Below, piece by piece: positions 11,003-20,336 of a stretch of 64,000 nt of DNA. The stretch is taken from assembly GCA_947497065.1 (NCBI GenBank), contig CANMEQ010000002.1:554029-618028 (forward strand), read 5' to 3'. Position numbers and translations under genes: made by a program. The notes under the pieces were generated by a model that saw only the letters and a list, made by a program, of their open reading frames with translations, was not told the DNA's origin and searched no databases. The DNA is from an uncultured Paracoccaceae bacterium (GTDB taxonomy: Bacteria > Pseudomonadota > Alphaproteobacteria > Rhodobacterales > Rhodobacteraceae). How positions within the stretch are numbered: the stretch's first letter is position 1; every line of letters starts with the position of its first letter.

Positions 11003-11655
11003 TCGCGTTGTTGAAACGTGATTTGAAACTGGCTGTGCGGGCAGGGGGCGGTTTTGGGCTGGGCCTTGCGTTTTTTCTGATTGTGATTGTGTTGGTCCCT
11101 TTTGGTGTGGGGCCCGACGCGGCAGTGCTGACGCGGATCGCGCCGGGGATGTTGTGGGTGGCGGCCTTGTTGGCGGCACTGCTGTCGTTGGACCGCATTT
11201 TTGCACTGGATTTTGAAGACGGGTCGCTGCCGCTTTTGGCGACATCGCCATTGCCATTGGAAGGCGTGACGTTGATCAAGGGCGTGGCCCACTGGGTGAC
11301 GACCGGCCTGCCGTTAACCTTGGCGGCGCCGGTGTTGGGGTTTTTGTTAAACTTAGAGCCGGGTGCCTATGTTTGGCTGTTTGCGTCTTTGGCGTTGGGC
11401 ACGCCGGCGCTGTCGATGATCGGGGCGTTCGGCGCTGCGTTGACGGTGGGGGTGAAACGGGGCGGGCTTTTGATGTCGTTGTTGGTGTTGCCGCTCTACG
11501 TGCCGACGTTGATTTTTGGCGCAGAGGCGGTGCGTCGTGGGGCGGATGGGCTGGATGCCAGCGTGCCGATGTTGATGGTGGCGGGCATCACGCTGGGGTG
11601 TTTCGCGTTGCTGCCCTTTGCCGCAGCGGCGGCGTTGCGGGTGAATTTACGGTGA
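10999..11655 (+). CDS. ccmB: Heme exporter protein CcmB
   Basis: 218 aa with about six membrane helices. The start [17 protein letters not shown] and the middle [27 protein letters not shown] are typical of CcmB, the membrane partner of CcmA. The ATGA overlap with ccmA implies coupled translation. Confidence 0.95.
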   Translation: MIALLKRDLKLAVRAGGGFGLGLAFFLIVIVLVPFGVGPDAAVLTRIAPGMLWVAALLAALLSLDRIFALDFEDGSLPLLATSPLPLEGVTLIKGVAHWVTTGLPLTLAAPVLGFLLNLEPGAYVWLFASLALGTPALSMIGAFGAALTVGVKRGGLLMSLLVLPLYVPTLIFGAEAVRRGADGLDASVPMLMVAGITLGCFALLPFAAAAALRVNLR

Positions 11656-11696
11656 GCGGGCTTGTCGTGGATCGGATCAAGGGATAGCTGAGCGAT

Positions 11697-12422
11697 ATGT
11701 CGATTTGGGAATATGCTAATCCGAAAAAGTTCATTGCGACCACGACGCCGTTGGTGCCGTGGCTGATGTGGACGTCTGTTGCGATCTTGTGTGTGGGGCT
11801 GACTTGGGGGTTTTTCTTTACGCCTGATGATGCGCGCCAAGGGTCGACCGTTAAGATTTTCTATCTTCATGTGCCGTCCGCGATGATGGCTATTAATGCC
11901 TGGATCATGATGTTGATTGCCTCGTTGATTTGGCTGGTGCGCCGTCACCATGTGAGCGCGCTGGCCGCAAAAGCGGCGGCCCCGATTGGCATCGTGATGA
12001 CCGTTATGGCCTTGTTTACAGGGGCAATTTGGGGCCAGCCAATGTGGGGCACGTGGTGGGCGTGGGATCCGAGGCTGACGTCGTTTTTGATCTTGTTTCT
12101 GTTTTACCTGGGGTATGTCGCGCTCTGGGCGGCGATTGAGGACTCAGATACGGCCGCAGATTTGACGTCTGTTTTGTGCATTGTCGGATCGGTGTTTGCG
12201 GTGTTGTCGCGGTATGCGGTTAACTTTTGGAACCAAGGGCTGCATCAGCCAGCGTCCCTGTCTTTGGACAAGGAGGAGAATGTCGCGGATGTGTTTTGGT
12301 ATCCGGCGTTGGTGTGCATCGCGGGGTTTGTGCTGCTGTTTGTGGCCTTGGTGTTGATGCGCACGGCGACTGAAATTCGGCTGCGCCGCATGCGCGCGCT
12401 AGAGATGAGGATGCGTGGATGA
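11697..12422 (+). CDS. ccmC: Heme handling protein CcmC
   Basis: 241 aa with six membrane helices. The tryptophan-rich heme-handling motif WGTWWAWDPRLTS is intact, and the His pair expected in periplasmic loops is present (YLHVPSA, LHQPASLS). CcmC loads heme on CcmE. It is separated from ccmB by 41 bases and overlaps ccmD as ATGA. Confidence 0.96.
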   Translation: MSIWEYANPKKFIATTTPLVPWLMWTSVAILCVGLTWGFFFTPDDARQGSTVKIFYLHVPSAMMAINAWIMMLIASLIWLVRRHHVSALAAKAAAPIGIVMTVMALFTGAIWGQPMWGTWWAWDPRLTSFLILFLFYLGYVALWAAIEDSDTAADLTSVLCIVGSVFAVLSRYAVNFWNQGLHQPASLSLDKEENVADVFWYPALVCIAGFVLLFVALVLMRTATEIRLRRMRALEMRMRG

Positions 12423-12577
12423 TCCCTGATTTAGGCAAATATGCGGTTGAGGTTTTGGCGGCCTACGGGGTGTCGATTGCGTTGCTATTGGGGCTGATCG
12501 GGGCGTCTGTTTGGCGGTCGCGCAAGGTGCGGGCGCGATTGGCTACGGTAGAGGCGGCGCGTGAGGCGGGCCGATGA
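12419..12577 (+). CDS. ccmD: Heme exporter protein CcmD
   Basis: 52 aa, below the size cut of the ORF track. Read directly from the sequence: it starts MIPDLGKYAVEVLAAYG, has one membrane helix at about residues 16-32, then a basic stretch WRSRKVRARL. This is the usual CcmD layout (short N-terminus, one helix, basic cytoplasmic tail). It overlaps ccmC at its start and ccmG at its end, both as ATGA, which fixes both ends. CcmD helps release holo-CcmE from CcmABC. Confidence 0.92.
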   Translation: MIPDLGKYAVEVLAAYGVSIALLLGLIGASVWRSRKVRARLATVEAAREAGR

Positions 12578-13107
12578 AGTGGCTGTTGATGATCCCCGTG
12601 ATTTTGTTCACGGCGTTTGCCGGGTTGTTCGCGGCGGGCATGTTTTTGGGGCAGGGCGAGGAGCTGCCATCGGCGTTGATTGGCAAGGCTGCCCCTGTGG
12701 TAGAGGTGACGGAAATTGAAGGTTTGCCGCTGTTGCGCGACGAGATGTTGCGCGATGGGGAGGTGAAGATTGTGAATTTCTGGGCCAGCTGGTGCGCGCC
12801 TTGCCGTGTGGAGCACCCCAATTTGACGTTGCTGGCGGAGGAAGGGATCCCGATTTATGGGATCAATTACAAAGATTTTGACCGTAATGCGCGCGCGTTT
12901 TTGGACGAATTGGGCGACCCGTATGTGGCTGTTGGCGCGGACCCGAGCGGATTTCATGCGGTTGACTGGGGCGTCTACGGTGTGCCGGAGACGTTCTTAC
13001 TGGATGGGGACGGGACCATTTTGTTGCGCATGGCAAATCCTGTGACGCAACGTGAGTTGGAAAACCGGTTGCGGCCTGCTTTGGCGGCCGCATTGGCCGA
13101 TCGCTAA
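12574..13107 (+). CDS. ccmG: Cytochrome c biogenesis thiol-disulfide reductase CcmG/DsbE
   Basis: 177 aa. An N-terminal membrane anchor (about residues 3-20) is followed by a thioredoxin domain with active site WASWCAPCR and the cis-proline region YGVPETFLLDGDG. It keeps apocytochrome CXXCH thiols reduced in the periplasm. It is the last gene of the ccm run; ccmE, ccmF and ccmH are not in this window. Confidence 0.95.
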   Translation: MKWLLMIPVILFTAFAGLFAAGMFLGQGEELPSALIGKAAPVVEVTEIEGLPLLRDEMLRDGEVKIVNFWASWCAPCRVEHPNLTLLAEEGIPIYGINYKDFDRNARAFLDELGDPYVAVGADPSGFHAVDWGVYGVPETFLLDGDGTILLRMANPVTQRELENRLRPALAAALADR

Positions 13108-13272
13108 CGCGCCCTGTGATAGGGGGCGAATTAGGTAGGTTTTTATCTATTTTCTGCGTTGTTGGGTGTGTTTGAAAGGGCCTCTTTCTGAATTGTAACA
13201 GTCCCATCGCAAACGCTTGATTGGCACGAAACGTTTCATTGCGGTAGTCAGGACGAAACGACAGGAAAAACT

Positions 13273-13965
13273 ATGAACCGTTCTATTGCCTTGTTTGCGT
13301 CTATGATGTCCTTCGCCGCGCCTGCGGTAGCAGAAGGCCCTGTTGTTATTGAATTATATACGTCGCAAGGCTGTTCGAGCTGTCCACCTGCGGATGCGAT
13401 TTTGCATGACTTGGCGCAGCGCAGTGATGTGATTCCCTTAGCGTTACACGTTGATTATTGGGATTACATAGGCTGGGAGGATAGCTTTGCCGACCCTGAG
13501 CATACGGAACGCCAGCAAGACTATGTGCGCGTTGCAGGTGGTAGCACGATTTACACGCCGCAGATGATTGTTGCCGGGCAGTCCCATGTGATTGGTGCCA
13601 AGGGCATGGAGATCGAGCAAGCCATCCAAAATCATGCGGACCAAGCGACTGGTGTGAACATCGATCTCGCCCGTGACGGGGACCGGCTGATGATTTCTGG
13701 TGAAACAAACGACGCGTTACCACGTGGGACGGTTGTGCAGGTTGTGCGCTATTCCCCGGAAGAGACGGTTGATGTGCGCCGTGGCGAGAATGCGGGCCGC
13801 ATTTTGAGTTATGCCAATGTTGTCACCTCGTGGGACATTGTTACGGGCTGGTCTGGTTCTGCGGATCTTGATTTCAGCGTTGATGTTGAGGGGGCTGAGC
13901 CGATTGTTGTGATCGTGCAAGAAGCTGGGCCTGGTGCCGTTCTTGCGTCAGCTGTGCTGCGCTGA
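13273..13965 (+). CDS. Secreted DUF1223 thioredoxin-like protein
   Basis: 230 aa. Residues 1-20 are a signal peptide ending in AVA. The start of the mature protein, VIELYTSQGCSSCPPADAIL, is the DUF1223 hallmark: a thioredoxin-like fold with a CSSC pair. The next block, LHVDYWDYIGWEDSFADP, is equally conserved. The family is periplasmic with no fixed substrate. The 165 bases before it hold a 10-base palindrome GAAACGTTTC at 13228-13237. Its end nearly touches the convergent fliG. Confidence 0.88.
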   Translation: MNRSIALFASMMSFAAPAVAEGPVVIELYTSQGCSSCPPADAILHDLAQRSDVIPLALHVDYWDYIGWEDSFADPEHTERQQDYVRVAGGSTIYTPQMIVAGQSHVIGAKGMEIEQAIQNHADQATGVNIDLARDGDRLMISGETNDALPRGTVVQVVRYSPEETVDVRRGENAGRILSYANVVTSWDIVTGWSGSADLDFSVDVEGAEPIVVIVQEAGPGAVLASAVLR

Positions 13966-13966
13966 G

Positions 13967-15001
13967 TTAGTCTTCTTCCACTACAATTAGGGTGATTTCC
14001 CCTGCATCTGCGGCGTCGCGGATCGCCGATACGAGTGTTGTTTGCGCCTCTTCCCCGTCAGCTTGTTTGATTTTTCCCGCTTCATTCATTTCTTCACGTA
14101 AATTATCGGCCATGCGCGACGACATGTTTTCGAGCAGAAAGCTTGCTGAGGCGGCGAGTTGGCCGCCGGCGGTTGTAGCCGAGGCGAGGGCTTTGATCAG
14201 GTCGGCCTGATCAAGATTGCGAAGAACCTGCGGGACCTGCAAGGGATCGAGGCGGGTTGCGATATCTTCGAAGGTGAAAATGGCTTTGCGAACGCTCTCG
14301 CCGAAGGCGCGGTCTTCGGACATGAGACCTTCGAGGAGGCTGTCGCGGGTGGCGGCGGGGCTGGAGTTTAGGATGGAGCCGATCCGTTCCTCGGCGGTTT
14401 GAGTGAAGGCTGGGATGGCGGCGCCGCAGTAATGTTTGGCGAGGCCTGCGCCGATGCGGGCGATGGCATCGGGGCGCACATTGGCGGTGCGGGACATGGC
14501 GAAGGCGATGCGGCGGGCCTGTTCGCCGGGCAGGAGACCCAAAACCTCTGCCGCTTTGGCGGTGGGAAGTTTTGACAGAACGATTGCGATGACTTCGGGG
14601 CTTTCGTTGTTGGCCATGGGCGCGAATTTGGCGGGTTCAAGGTCGAGCACGAGGAGCCATGGATCGCTGCCGAATTTGGCGGCTTCTTCTTCGCGCAGGC
14701 GCGCGGATGCGGCCGGGGAAATACGACCATCGAGGGATTTGAGCGCGGCTTCCATGCTGCCGGGCGCGGTAAGGGCGACGTCGGACAATTCGCGGGCAAA
14801 TTCTTCGGCGACGCTGTTCATCGTGGCTTTGTCGACAATGTTGAGGGCGCCCAGCTCTTTGGTGAGGCGCATTTGCGCGTCTTCGGGGAGGTCGGAGAGG
14901 GAGAGGTCACCGCCTTCGCGCAACAGCAGTTGCACAACCATAGCGGCCTTTCGGGACCGGGGCAGTGGCGCGTGGGATTGGGGGACGGAAACGGTGGCCA
15001 T
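13967..15001 (-). CDS. fliG: Flagellar motor switch protein FliG (isolated copy)
   Basis: 344 aa, normal for FliG. The middle domain has NNESPEVIAIVLSKLP, matching the conserved FliG ENPQ-type segment. The C-terminal torque domain has FTFEDIATRLDPLQVPQVLRNLD and, near the end, SSRMADNLREEM followed by AIRDAADAGEI. FliG sits between the MS ring and the C ring and interacts with the stator. No other flagellar gene is nearby, so the gene stands outside a flagellar cluster. Whether it drives the main motor or is a spare paralog cannot be told from here. Confidence 0.85.
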   Translation of the reverse strand: MATVSVPQSHAPLPRSRKAAMVVQLLLREGGDLSLSDLPEDAQMRLTKELGALNIVDKATMNSVAEEFARELSDVALTAPGSMEAALKSLDGRISPAASARLREEEAAKFGSDPWLLVLDLEPAKFAPMANNESPEVIAIVLSKLPTAKAAEVLGLLPGEQARRIAFAMSRTANVRPDAIARIGAGLAKHYCGAAIPAFTQTAEERIGSILNSSPAATRDSLLEGLMSEDRAFGESVRKAIFTFEDIATRLDPLQVPQVLRNLDQADLIKALASATTAGGQLAASASFLLENMSSRMADNLREEMNEAGKIKQADGEEAQTTLVSAIRDAADAGEITLIVVEED

Positions 15002-15129
15002 TTCAAGGATTCTCCTGTGTTGACAGAAATCACAGGTAATCGCCGAGTGTGAAGGAAGGTTTAATTTGGCCTAAAAGGGCCCGGCCAACAGGGGAGGGGC
15101 CTGCCCACGACACACGTTTTGGTTGTTGG

Positions 15130-15618
15130 TTAAGAGGGGTGGGTCATTTTGACTGAGAGACGGTGCAGTTCAGCGCGCATTGGTTCGGGCATGCCGGTGG
15201 CTGTGTCGGTGAGATCGTGCAGGTCTTGGACGAGCTGTGTCAGCTGCGCGATCTCGGGGTCGGTAAATTCCCGATCTGGGCGGGAGAACCCGGCCATGCT
15301 GCGCGAATTGGCAGAGGCGACGCCGATTGAGATGCCGAATTTCATACCGTATTCAGCGGCTTGTTGGAAAATGTTTTCAGGATCTTGGGCGCTGAGGTCG
15401 GACCAGCGTTTTCCGCCGGTGTTGGTGAAGGCCCAGCTGACCGATGGGTCTGACAGGATGAAGCCGCGTTCGGAGTAGGTTTTGATCCAGTCCTTCGGAT
15501 AGGTTTGAAATTGCAATTCAGAGGATGTTAGGCGAACATGAAAGCCAATGGCGAAACCTGAGGGGGACAAGTCTTCCGCAGTTTCCAGCAACGATGTGAT
15601 GGTTCCGATGTCTGTCAT
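15130..15618 (-). CDS. LuxR-type autoinducer-binding domain protein without HTH
   Basis: 162 aa. The whole protein is one autoinducer-binding domain (PF03472 type). The Trp, Tyr, Asp-Pro and Trp residues typical of the acyl-homoserine-lactone pocket are present in DWIKTY, LSDPSVSW and RWSDL. The sequence ends after about 20 more residues with no helix-turn-helix. It is divergent from, and clearly related to, the full LuxR protein at 15768. It may titrate a signal or form inactive heterodimers; a ligand is not shown by the sequence. Confidence 0.8.
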   Translation of the reverse strand: MTDIGTITSLLETAEDLSPSGFAIGFHVRLTSSELQFQTYPKDWIKTYSERGFILSDPSVSWAFTNTGGKRWSDLSAQDPENIFQQAAEYGMKFGISIGVASANSRSMAGFSRPDREFTDPEIAQLTQLVQDLHDLTDTATGMPEPMRAELHRLSVKMTHPS

Positions 15619-15767
15619 TTCGTGACCCCTATACTCGCTTTACGGTTGCTTGTCGTGCGCATCGGTGTCTAGGTAAAGGGCCAAAGATGCCGATCAAGCG
15701 TTTTTTGCTGATTGGTAACTAAAGCACAGTATGTCGCACGAGGTGACCGGACCAGAAAGGCCCCAAA

Positions 15768-16376
15768 TTGGTGAAAGTGAACACACCAGAAGATGTCAGT
15801 TCGATCGCAGGCGCGGGGTATTATATTGCTTTGCGGGTGGGTTTCGCGTTCCCGCTTGAGGAGGTGAACAAGCTGCCGGAGCCGTGGGTCGAGCATTACA
15901 CCAAGTTGGGGTTTATGCTGCAAGATCCGGTTATTCGGTGGATTTACGGCAATACCGGCGCCACGCGGTGGAGCGAGATTGACGCACCAGATCCGTTGCG
16001 GGTTTTGGATCAGGCGCAGACGTTCGGGTTGCGGTATGGTTTGGCGGTTTCTTATCTGGATGCGGGATCGAACGGGCAGCGTTCGTTTGGTCATTTTGCG
16101 CGCAGTGATCGGGAGTTTAACGACGAAGAGATTGTGGCGCTGAACGACTACGTGACGATGAGGCACCGCCAAAAGGCACCGCCTACGAACCTCACGGCCG
16201 CGGAGCTAGAGGCATTAGGGATGGTGAAAGACGGGATGCGTTTGAAGCAGATCGCCCATGTTTTAGGAGTGTCTGAAGGGGCCGTGAAGCAGCGATTGAA
16301 GAATGCGAAATCGAAGCTGGGGGCGCAGACATCGGCGCAGGCAGCGGCGATGGTGAAGGAATTCGGGCTTTTGTGA
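15768..16376 (+). CDS. LuxR family transcriptional regulator with autoinducer-binding domain (LuxR solo)
   Basis: About 202 aa, starting at TTG 15768 or GTG 15771; no ATG fits. Residues 10-135 form an autoinducer-binding domain with PWVEHYTKLGF, LQDPVIRW and RWSEI. Residues 140-200 form a LuxR/GerE helix-turn-helix with LTAAELEALGMVKDG and LGVSEGAVKQRLKNA. No luxI-type synthase lies in the window, so it is a solo here. The 149 bases between it and the divergent HTH-less paralog must hold both promoters. Confidence 0.88.
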   Translation: MVKVNTPEDVSSIAGAGYYIALRVGFAFPLEEVNKLPEPWVEHYTKLGFMLQDPVIRWIYGNTGATRWSEIDAPDPLRVLDQAQTFGLRYGLAVSYLDAGSNGQRSFGHFARSDREFNDEEIVALNDYVTMRHRQKAPPTNLTAAELEALGMVKDGMRLKQIAHVLGVSEGAVKQRLKNAKSKLGAQTSAQAAAMVKEFGLL

Positions 16377-16429
16377 CCGAAGGGTCATGGGCCGCGCAAG
16401 GGCAGCCCATGACGAGATTTCAACAGATA

Positions 16430-17737
16430 TTAGGCTTCGCCGAAAACACGCTTGAAGATCGTGTCGACGTGTTTGGTGTGGTAGCCCATATCGAATTTTT
16501 CGTTGATGCCATCCACGCCCAATGCAGCGACCACCTCTTCGTCGGCAAGCAGCTCTTCGCGGAAATCAACGCGGTGTTCCCAGACTTTCAACGCGTTGCG
16601 CTGCACCATGGAGTAGGCATCTTCGCGGGACACGCCAGCCTGTGTGAGGGCCAGCAGCACGCGCTGTGACATCACAAGACCCGGGAATTTGTTCATGTTG
16701 TCGAGCATGTTGTCTGGGAAGATCAACATTTTGTCGATCACACCTGTCAGACGGTTCAGGGCGAAGTTCAACGTGACTGTCGCATCTGGGCCGATGCCGC
16801 GTTCCACGGAGGAGTGCGAGATATCGCGTTCGTGCCAGAGGGCGACGTTTTCCATGGCAGGCACAACCGTCATGCGCACGAGACGGGCGAGGCCTGTGAG
16901 GTTTTCTGTCAGGATCGGGTTCTTCTTGTGCGGCATCGCCGAGGAGCCTTTTTGGCCCATGGAGAAGAATTCCGCACCTTCGAGGACTTCGGTCCGTTGC
17001 ATGTGACGGATTTCGATGACCACGTTTTCGATAGAGGAGGCGATGACGCCCAGCACTGCAAAGAACATCGCGTGACGGTCACGTGGGATGACTTGGGTGG
17101 AGATCGGTTCTGGTTTCAGGCCGAGTTTTTCGCAGACGTGCTCTTCGACGGCTGGGTCAACGTTGGCGAAGGTGCCGATGGCGCCGGAGATCGCACCGGT
17201 TGAGATTTCTTCGCGGGCGGCGATCATGCGGTCACGGTTGCGCGACATTTCGGCGTAGAACCGTGCGAAGGTCAGGCCCATTGTTGTGGGCTCTGCGTGG
17301 ATCCCGTGGGAGCGGCCAACGCGGACGGTCATTTTGTGTTCCATCGCGCGTTTTTTCAACGCGGCCATGAGGTTTTCGATGTCTTTGATCAGAATGTCTG
17401 CAGCGCGGACCAGTTGGACGTTGAGACATGTGTCGAGAACGTCGGAGGAGGTCATGCCTTGGTGCACGAAACGGGCTTCTTCGGAGCCTACGTGTTCTGC
17501 AAGGTGGGTGAGGAAGGCGATGACGTCGTGTTTGGTGACGGCTTCGATTTCATCGATGCGGGCCACGTCGAATTCAACGTCTTTGGCTTTCCAAACGGCG
17601 TCGGCGTTTTCGCGAGGGATGACGCCGAGGTCTGCCATTGCGTCGCAGGCGTGTGCCTCGATTTCGTACCAGATACGGAACTTGGTCGCGGGTTCCCAGA
17701 TGTCGGTCATTTCGGGGCGGGCATAGCGAGGGATCAT
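16430..17737 (-). CDS. purB: Adenylosuccinate lyase
   Basis: 435 aa from the ATG at 17737 (MIPRYARPEM), the usual N-terminus; the track ORF adds nine residues. The fumarase/aspartase superfamily signature GSSAMPHKKNP is present, with His in SHGIHAEPTT and in THLAEHVG. It acts twice in purine synthesis, splitting SAICAR and adenylosuccinate with release of fumarate. AAAAGG lies about 10 bases before the start. Confidence 0.97.
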   Translation of the reverse strand: MIPRYARPEMTDIWEPATKFRIWYEIEAHACDAMADLGVIPRENADAVWKAKDVEFDVARIDEIEAVTKHDVIAFLTHLAEHVGSEEARFVHQGMTSSDVLDTCLNVQLVRAADILIKDIENLMAALKKRAMEHKMTVRVGRSHGIHAEPTTMGLTFARFYAEMSRNRDRMIAAREEISTGAISGAIGTFANVDPAVEEHVCEKLGLKPEPISTQVIPRDRHAMFFAVLGVIASSIENVVIEIRHMQRTEVLEGAEFFSMGQKGSSAMPHKKNPILTENLTGLARLVRMTVVPAMENVALWHERDISHSSVERGIGPDATVTLNFALNRLTGVIDKMLIFPDNMLDNMNKFPGLVMSQRVLLALTQAGVSREDAYSMVQRNALKVWEHRVDFREELLADEEVVAALGVDGINEKFDMGYHTKHVDTIFKRVFGEA

Positions 17738-17863
17738 TGGCAGATGGCCTTTTCGTGATGTCAAAGTGTATGGCCTGCGTCATAAGGGGGACGCGCCTGT
17801 GTCACAAGGGTGGTGCGGGCTACGCGGGCCGGAAATAAAGCGATTCAGACGAGGTTTAGGGCG

Positions 17864-18277
17864 TTGAGACGGAGTTTAGACGATTTTTGCGGGCGGTTTA
17901 CGCTGTCACGACAGATTGAGGATGCGCGGGCGCAGGCGACATCGCGGTTTGAAGGGGAGGCGGAGATTGTGGCCACGGTGGACGGTGCGCACTACCGCGA
18001 GCGGGGGCAGCTGATTATGGGGGAGCAGCGATTTGAGGCGGAGCGCACTTATATCTGGCGCAGTGCGGGGGCGCGGATTGAGGTTTTGTTTGCCGATGGG
18101 CGCCCGTTTCATGATTTTGATCCGGTTTTGGGCGGCAAGGCGACGGAGCATTTGTGCGGCGCGGATTGGTATCGGGGCGGATATGATGTGGCGGATTGGC
18201 CGGTTTGGACGGTGACATGGGATGTGGAGGGGCCGCGAAAGTCCTATCGGTCGGTCACAGTCTATACAGGCTGTTAG
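17864..18277 (+). CDS. DUF6314 family protein
   Basis: About 137 aa if started at TTG 17864 (LRRSLDDFCGRFTLSR); the track uses GTG 17810, which adds 18 unlikely residues. The DUF6314 features are all there: an early GRFTLSRQIEDARA, a middle GEAEI, and the C-terminal ADWYRGGYDVADW and VTWDVEGPRKSYR. The family looks like a small calycin-type beta-barrel with unknown ligand. There is no signal peptide. The non-ATG start is uncertain. Confidence 0.78.
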   Translation: MRRSLDDFCGRFTLSRQIEDARAQATSRFEGEAEIVATVDGAHYRERGQLIMGEQRFEAERTYIWRSAGARIEVLFADGRPFHDFDPVLGGKATEHLCGADWYRGGYDVADWPVWTVTWDVEGPRKSYRSVTVYTGC

Positions 18278-18360
18278 CGTAAACTCTGGCTTCGCACTTG
18301 CAGAATTTGACGTGCTGGGGCATTCAAGGCGCCAACGGGACATTGATAAAGGGAGCCTAG

Positions 18361-18960
18361 ATGATGGCACTAACCATGAATGATAAAGTCTTGACCGAAG
18401 CCTTTGGCGCGAATGAGGGCACTGCCCTGCGCGTTAAGCAGGCGTTGTTGGTTGTTGTTGGGATCGCTGCAATGGCGGCTTTGGCGAAGATCAAAGTGTT
18501 TTTGCCAGGCAACCCTGTGCCAATCACAATGGGCACATTCGGCGTGTTGACGATTGCAACAGCTTACGGCGCGCGTTTGGGTCTGGTGACGATCCTTGGG
18601 TATTTGGCGCTGGGTGCAATGGGCGCCACAGTGTTTGCTGGTGAAAAAGCAGGCCTGACGTACATGATGGGCGGCACAGGCGGCTATTTGGTTGGCTACG
18701 TTTTGGCGACATTGGCGCTGGGTTTTGCAGCGCGCAAAGGCTGGGACCGCAATGTTGCGCTGATGGCGCTGGCGATGCTGGTTGGCAACGCGCTGATCTA
18801 CATCCCAGGTCTGCTGTGGCTGAACGGTTTTGCCGAAAGCTGGGCGCAAACATTGGAGTGGGGTATCACGCCATTCCTGATCGGTGATGCATTGAAACTG
18901 GGTCTGGCCGCGTTGTTGGTGCCAGCAGTTTGGAAGCTGGTGGGCAAAGCTCGCGGCTAA
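18361..18960 (+). CDS. bioY: Biotin transporter BioY
   Basis: 199 aa with six predicted membrane helices. The BioY motifs are visible: PVPITMGTFGVLTIATAYGARLG near residue 60 and GGTGGYLVGYVLA near residue 105. BioY is the substrate-binding S-component of an ECF transporter; in many alphaproteobacteria it is paired with BioMN, which are not adjacent here. GGGAG precedes the ATG at 18361. No BioR-type operator (TTATMKATAA) was seen in the 83 bases upstream. Confidence 0.93.
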   Translation: MMALTMNDKVLTEAFGANEGTALRVKQALLVVVGIAAMAALAKIKVFLPGNPVPITMGTFGVLTIATAYGARLGLVTILGYLALGAMGATVFAGEKAGLTYMMGGTGGYLVGYVLATLALGFAARKGWDRNVALMALAMLVGNALIYIPGLLWLNGFAESWAQTLEWGITPFLIGDALKLGLAALLVPAVWKLVGKARG

Positions 18961-18983
18961 GCCGAACACCGGTTTGAAGATTG

Positions 18984-19020
18984 AGAGGCGCGGAGCGAAT
19001 GCTCGGCGCCTCTTTTCTTT
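18984..19020 (+). terminator. Rho-independent terminator after bioY
   Basis: Interrupted hairpin: outer arms AGAGGCGC and GCGCCTCT, inner arms GAGC and GCTC around a GAAT loop, followed by TTTCTTTT. Confidence 0.8.
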
Positions 19021-19032
19021 TGTGGGGGCCGG

Positions 19033-20247
19033 TTAACTGTCGGCGAGTTTCGTGTCGATATGGTTGCTGCGTTCCAGGGTTTGGTGAACCGGGCAACGGT
19101 CTGCGATTTCGAGGAGACGGGCACGCTGAGCGTCATCAAGGTCACCTTTGAGGGTGATGGTGCGGGTGAAACTGTCGATCTTGGTCTTGCTGTCAGCGCT
19201 TGCATCTTCGCTGTGCACTTTGTCGTGGGTGATGTCGACGCTGACGTGGGCGAGGGGCCATTGTTTGCGGCGTGCATACATGCGGATGGTCATGGAGGTG
19301 CAGGCGCCGAGACCTGCGGAGAGCAGGCCGTAGGGTGTGAGGCCTTTGTTGGCGCCGCCATAGGCGGTGGGTTCGTCGGCCAGAACATGGTGTGGGCCGG
19401 ATTGGATATCTTGGAGAAAGCCTGCGGGGTCGGCTTCGGAGACGCGCAGTATGCCTTCGGGGGTACTTTCAGGTGGAGCGGGGCGCTGGAGGTCGAGGTA
19501 GCGGGAGACCCAAGAGGAGATAACATCGGCCGCATATTCCGCGTCTTGCGCTCGGGTGAGCAGGTGGTCGGCATCATCAAGGGTCACGAAGCTTTTGGGG
19601 TGTTTGGCGGCCACAAAGATGTTTGAGGCATTGTCGATCGAGACGGTTTGATCCATGGGCGCATGAAGCACGAGAAGTGCAGCGTTAAGGTCTTTGATCG
19701 CGGTGGTTAATTTTTCGCCTGCCACGTCGGACAGGAAATCGGAAGAAATGCGGAACGGGCGACCGGCGAGGGAGACTTCGGCGACACCGTCGCGTTTGAT
19801 GTCATCGATTTTGGCACCGAAGGTGTGGGTCACGTGCTCGGGATCGAAGGGCGCACCGATGGTGACGACGGCCTTGATGTTGGGCAATGTGTTGGCCGCT
19901 TTGAGGACCGCGGCACCACCCAGCGAGTGGCCGATCAGCAGGGAAGGGGCGAGGCCGCGTGTCTCAAGCTCTGCACAAGCGGCCTGCAAATCCTGCACAT
20001 TGGTGGTGAATGTTGTGTTTTCAAATTCACCTTCGGAGTGGCCCAAGCCGGTAAAGTCAAAGCGCAGAACGGCGATGCCCATGGCGGCCAAACGCCCGGC
20101 GATACGGCGGGCGGCGGGAATGTCTTTTGAGCAGGTGAAGCAATGCGCGAACAGCGCCGTCGCCAAGTGCGGGCCGTCGGGCATATCGAGGCGGGCAGCC
20201 AATTGGCCACCGTCGTGTCCGGGGAAGGTGAAACGTGTCATGGTCAT
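19033..20247 (-). CDS. Bifunctional alpha/beta hydrolase-OsmC family protein
   Basis: 404 aa from the ATG at 20247, preceded by AAGGAT; the track ORF runs 234 residues too far. The N-terminal half is an alpha/beta hydrolase with oxyanion region AHCFTCSKD and nucleophile elbow LIGHSLGG. The C-terminal half (from about residue 265) is an OsmC/Ohr-type domain with the two peroxidatic-type Cys in GLGACTSMT and DRCPVHQTLE. This fusion is a recognised protein architecture; the OsmC part suggests organic peroxide handling, the hydrolase substrate is unknown. Confidence 0.9.
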   Translation of the reverse strand: MTMTRFTFPGHDGGQLAARLDMPDGPHLATALFAHCFTCSKDIPAARRIAGRLAAMGIAVLRFDFTGLGHSEGEFENTTFTTNVQDLQAACAELETRGLAPSLLIGHSLGGAAVLKAANTLPNIKAVVTIGAPFDPEHVTHTFGAKIDDIKRDGVAEVSLAGRPFRISSDFLSDVAGEKLTTAIKDLNAALLVLHAPMDQTVSIDNASNIFVAAKHPKSFVTLDDADHLLTRAQDAEYAADVISSWVSRYLDLQRPAPPESTPEGILRVSEADPAGFLQDIQSGPHHVLADEPTAYGGANKGLTPYGLLSAGLGACTSMTIRMYARRKQWPLAHVSVDITHDKVHSEDASADSKTKIDSFTRTITLKGDLDDAQRARLLEIADRCPVHQTLERSNHIDTKLADS

Positions 20248-20336
20248 GGTATGGATCCTTGTGTTGGACGTAAGGTGGCGGTGCGGCGCATAGGGCGCAA
20301 GAGTTGTGACGGGTGCGTCACATGAAGGTGAGAGCG

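Noticed and set aside
18278-18360. BioR operator before bioY
   Set aside because: No TTATMKATAA match in the gap.
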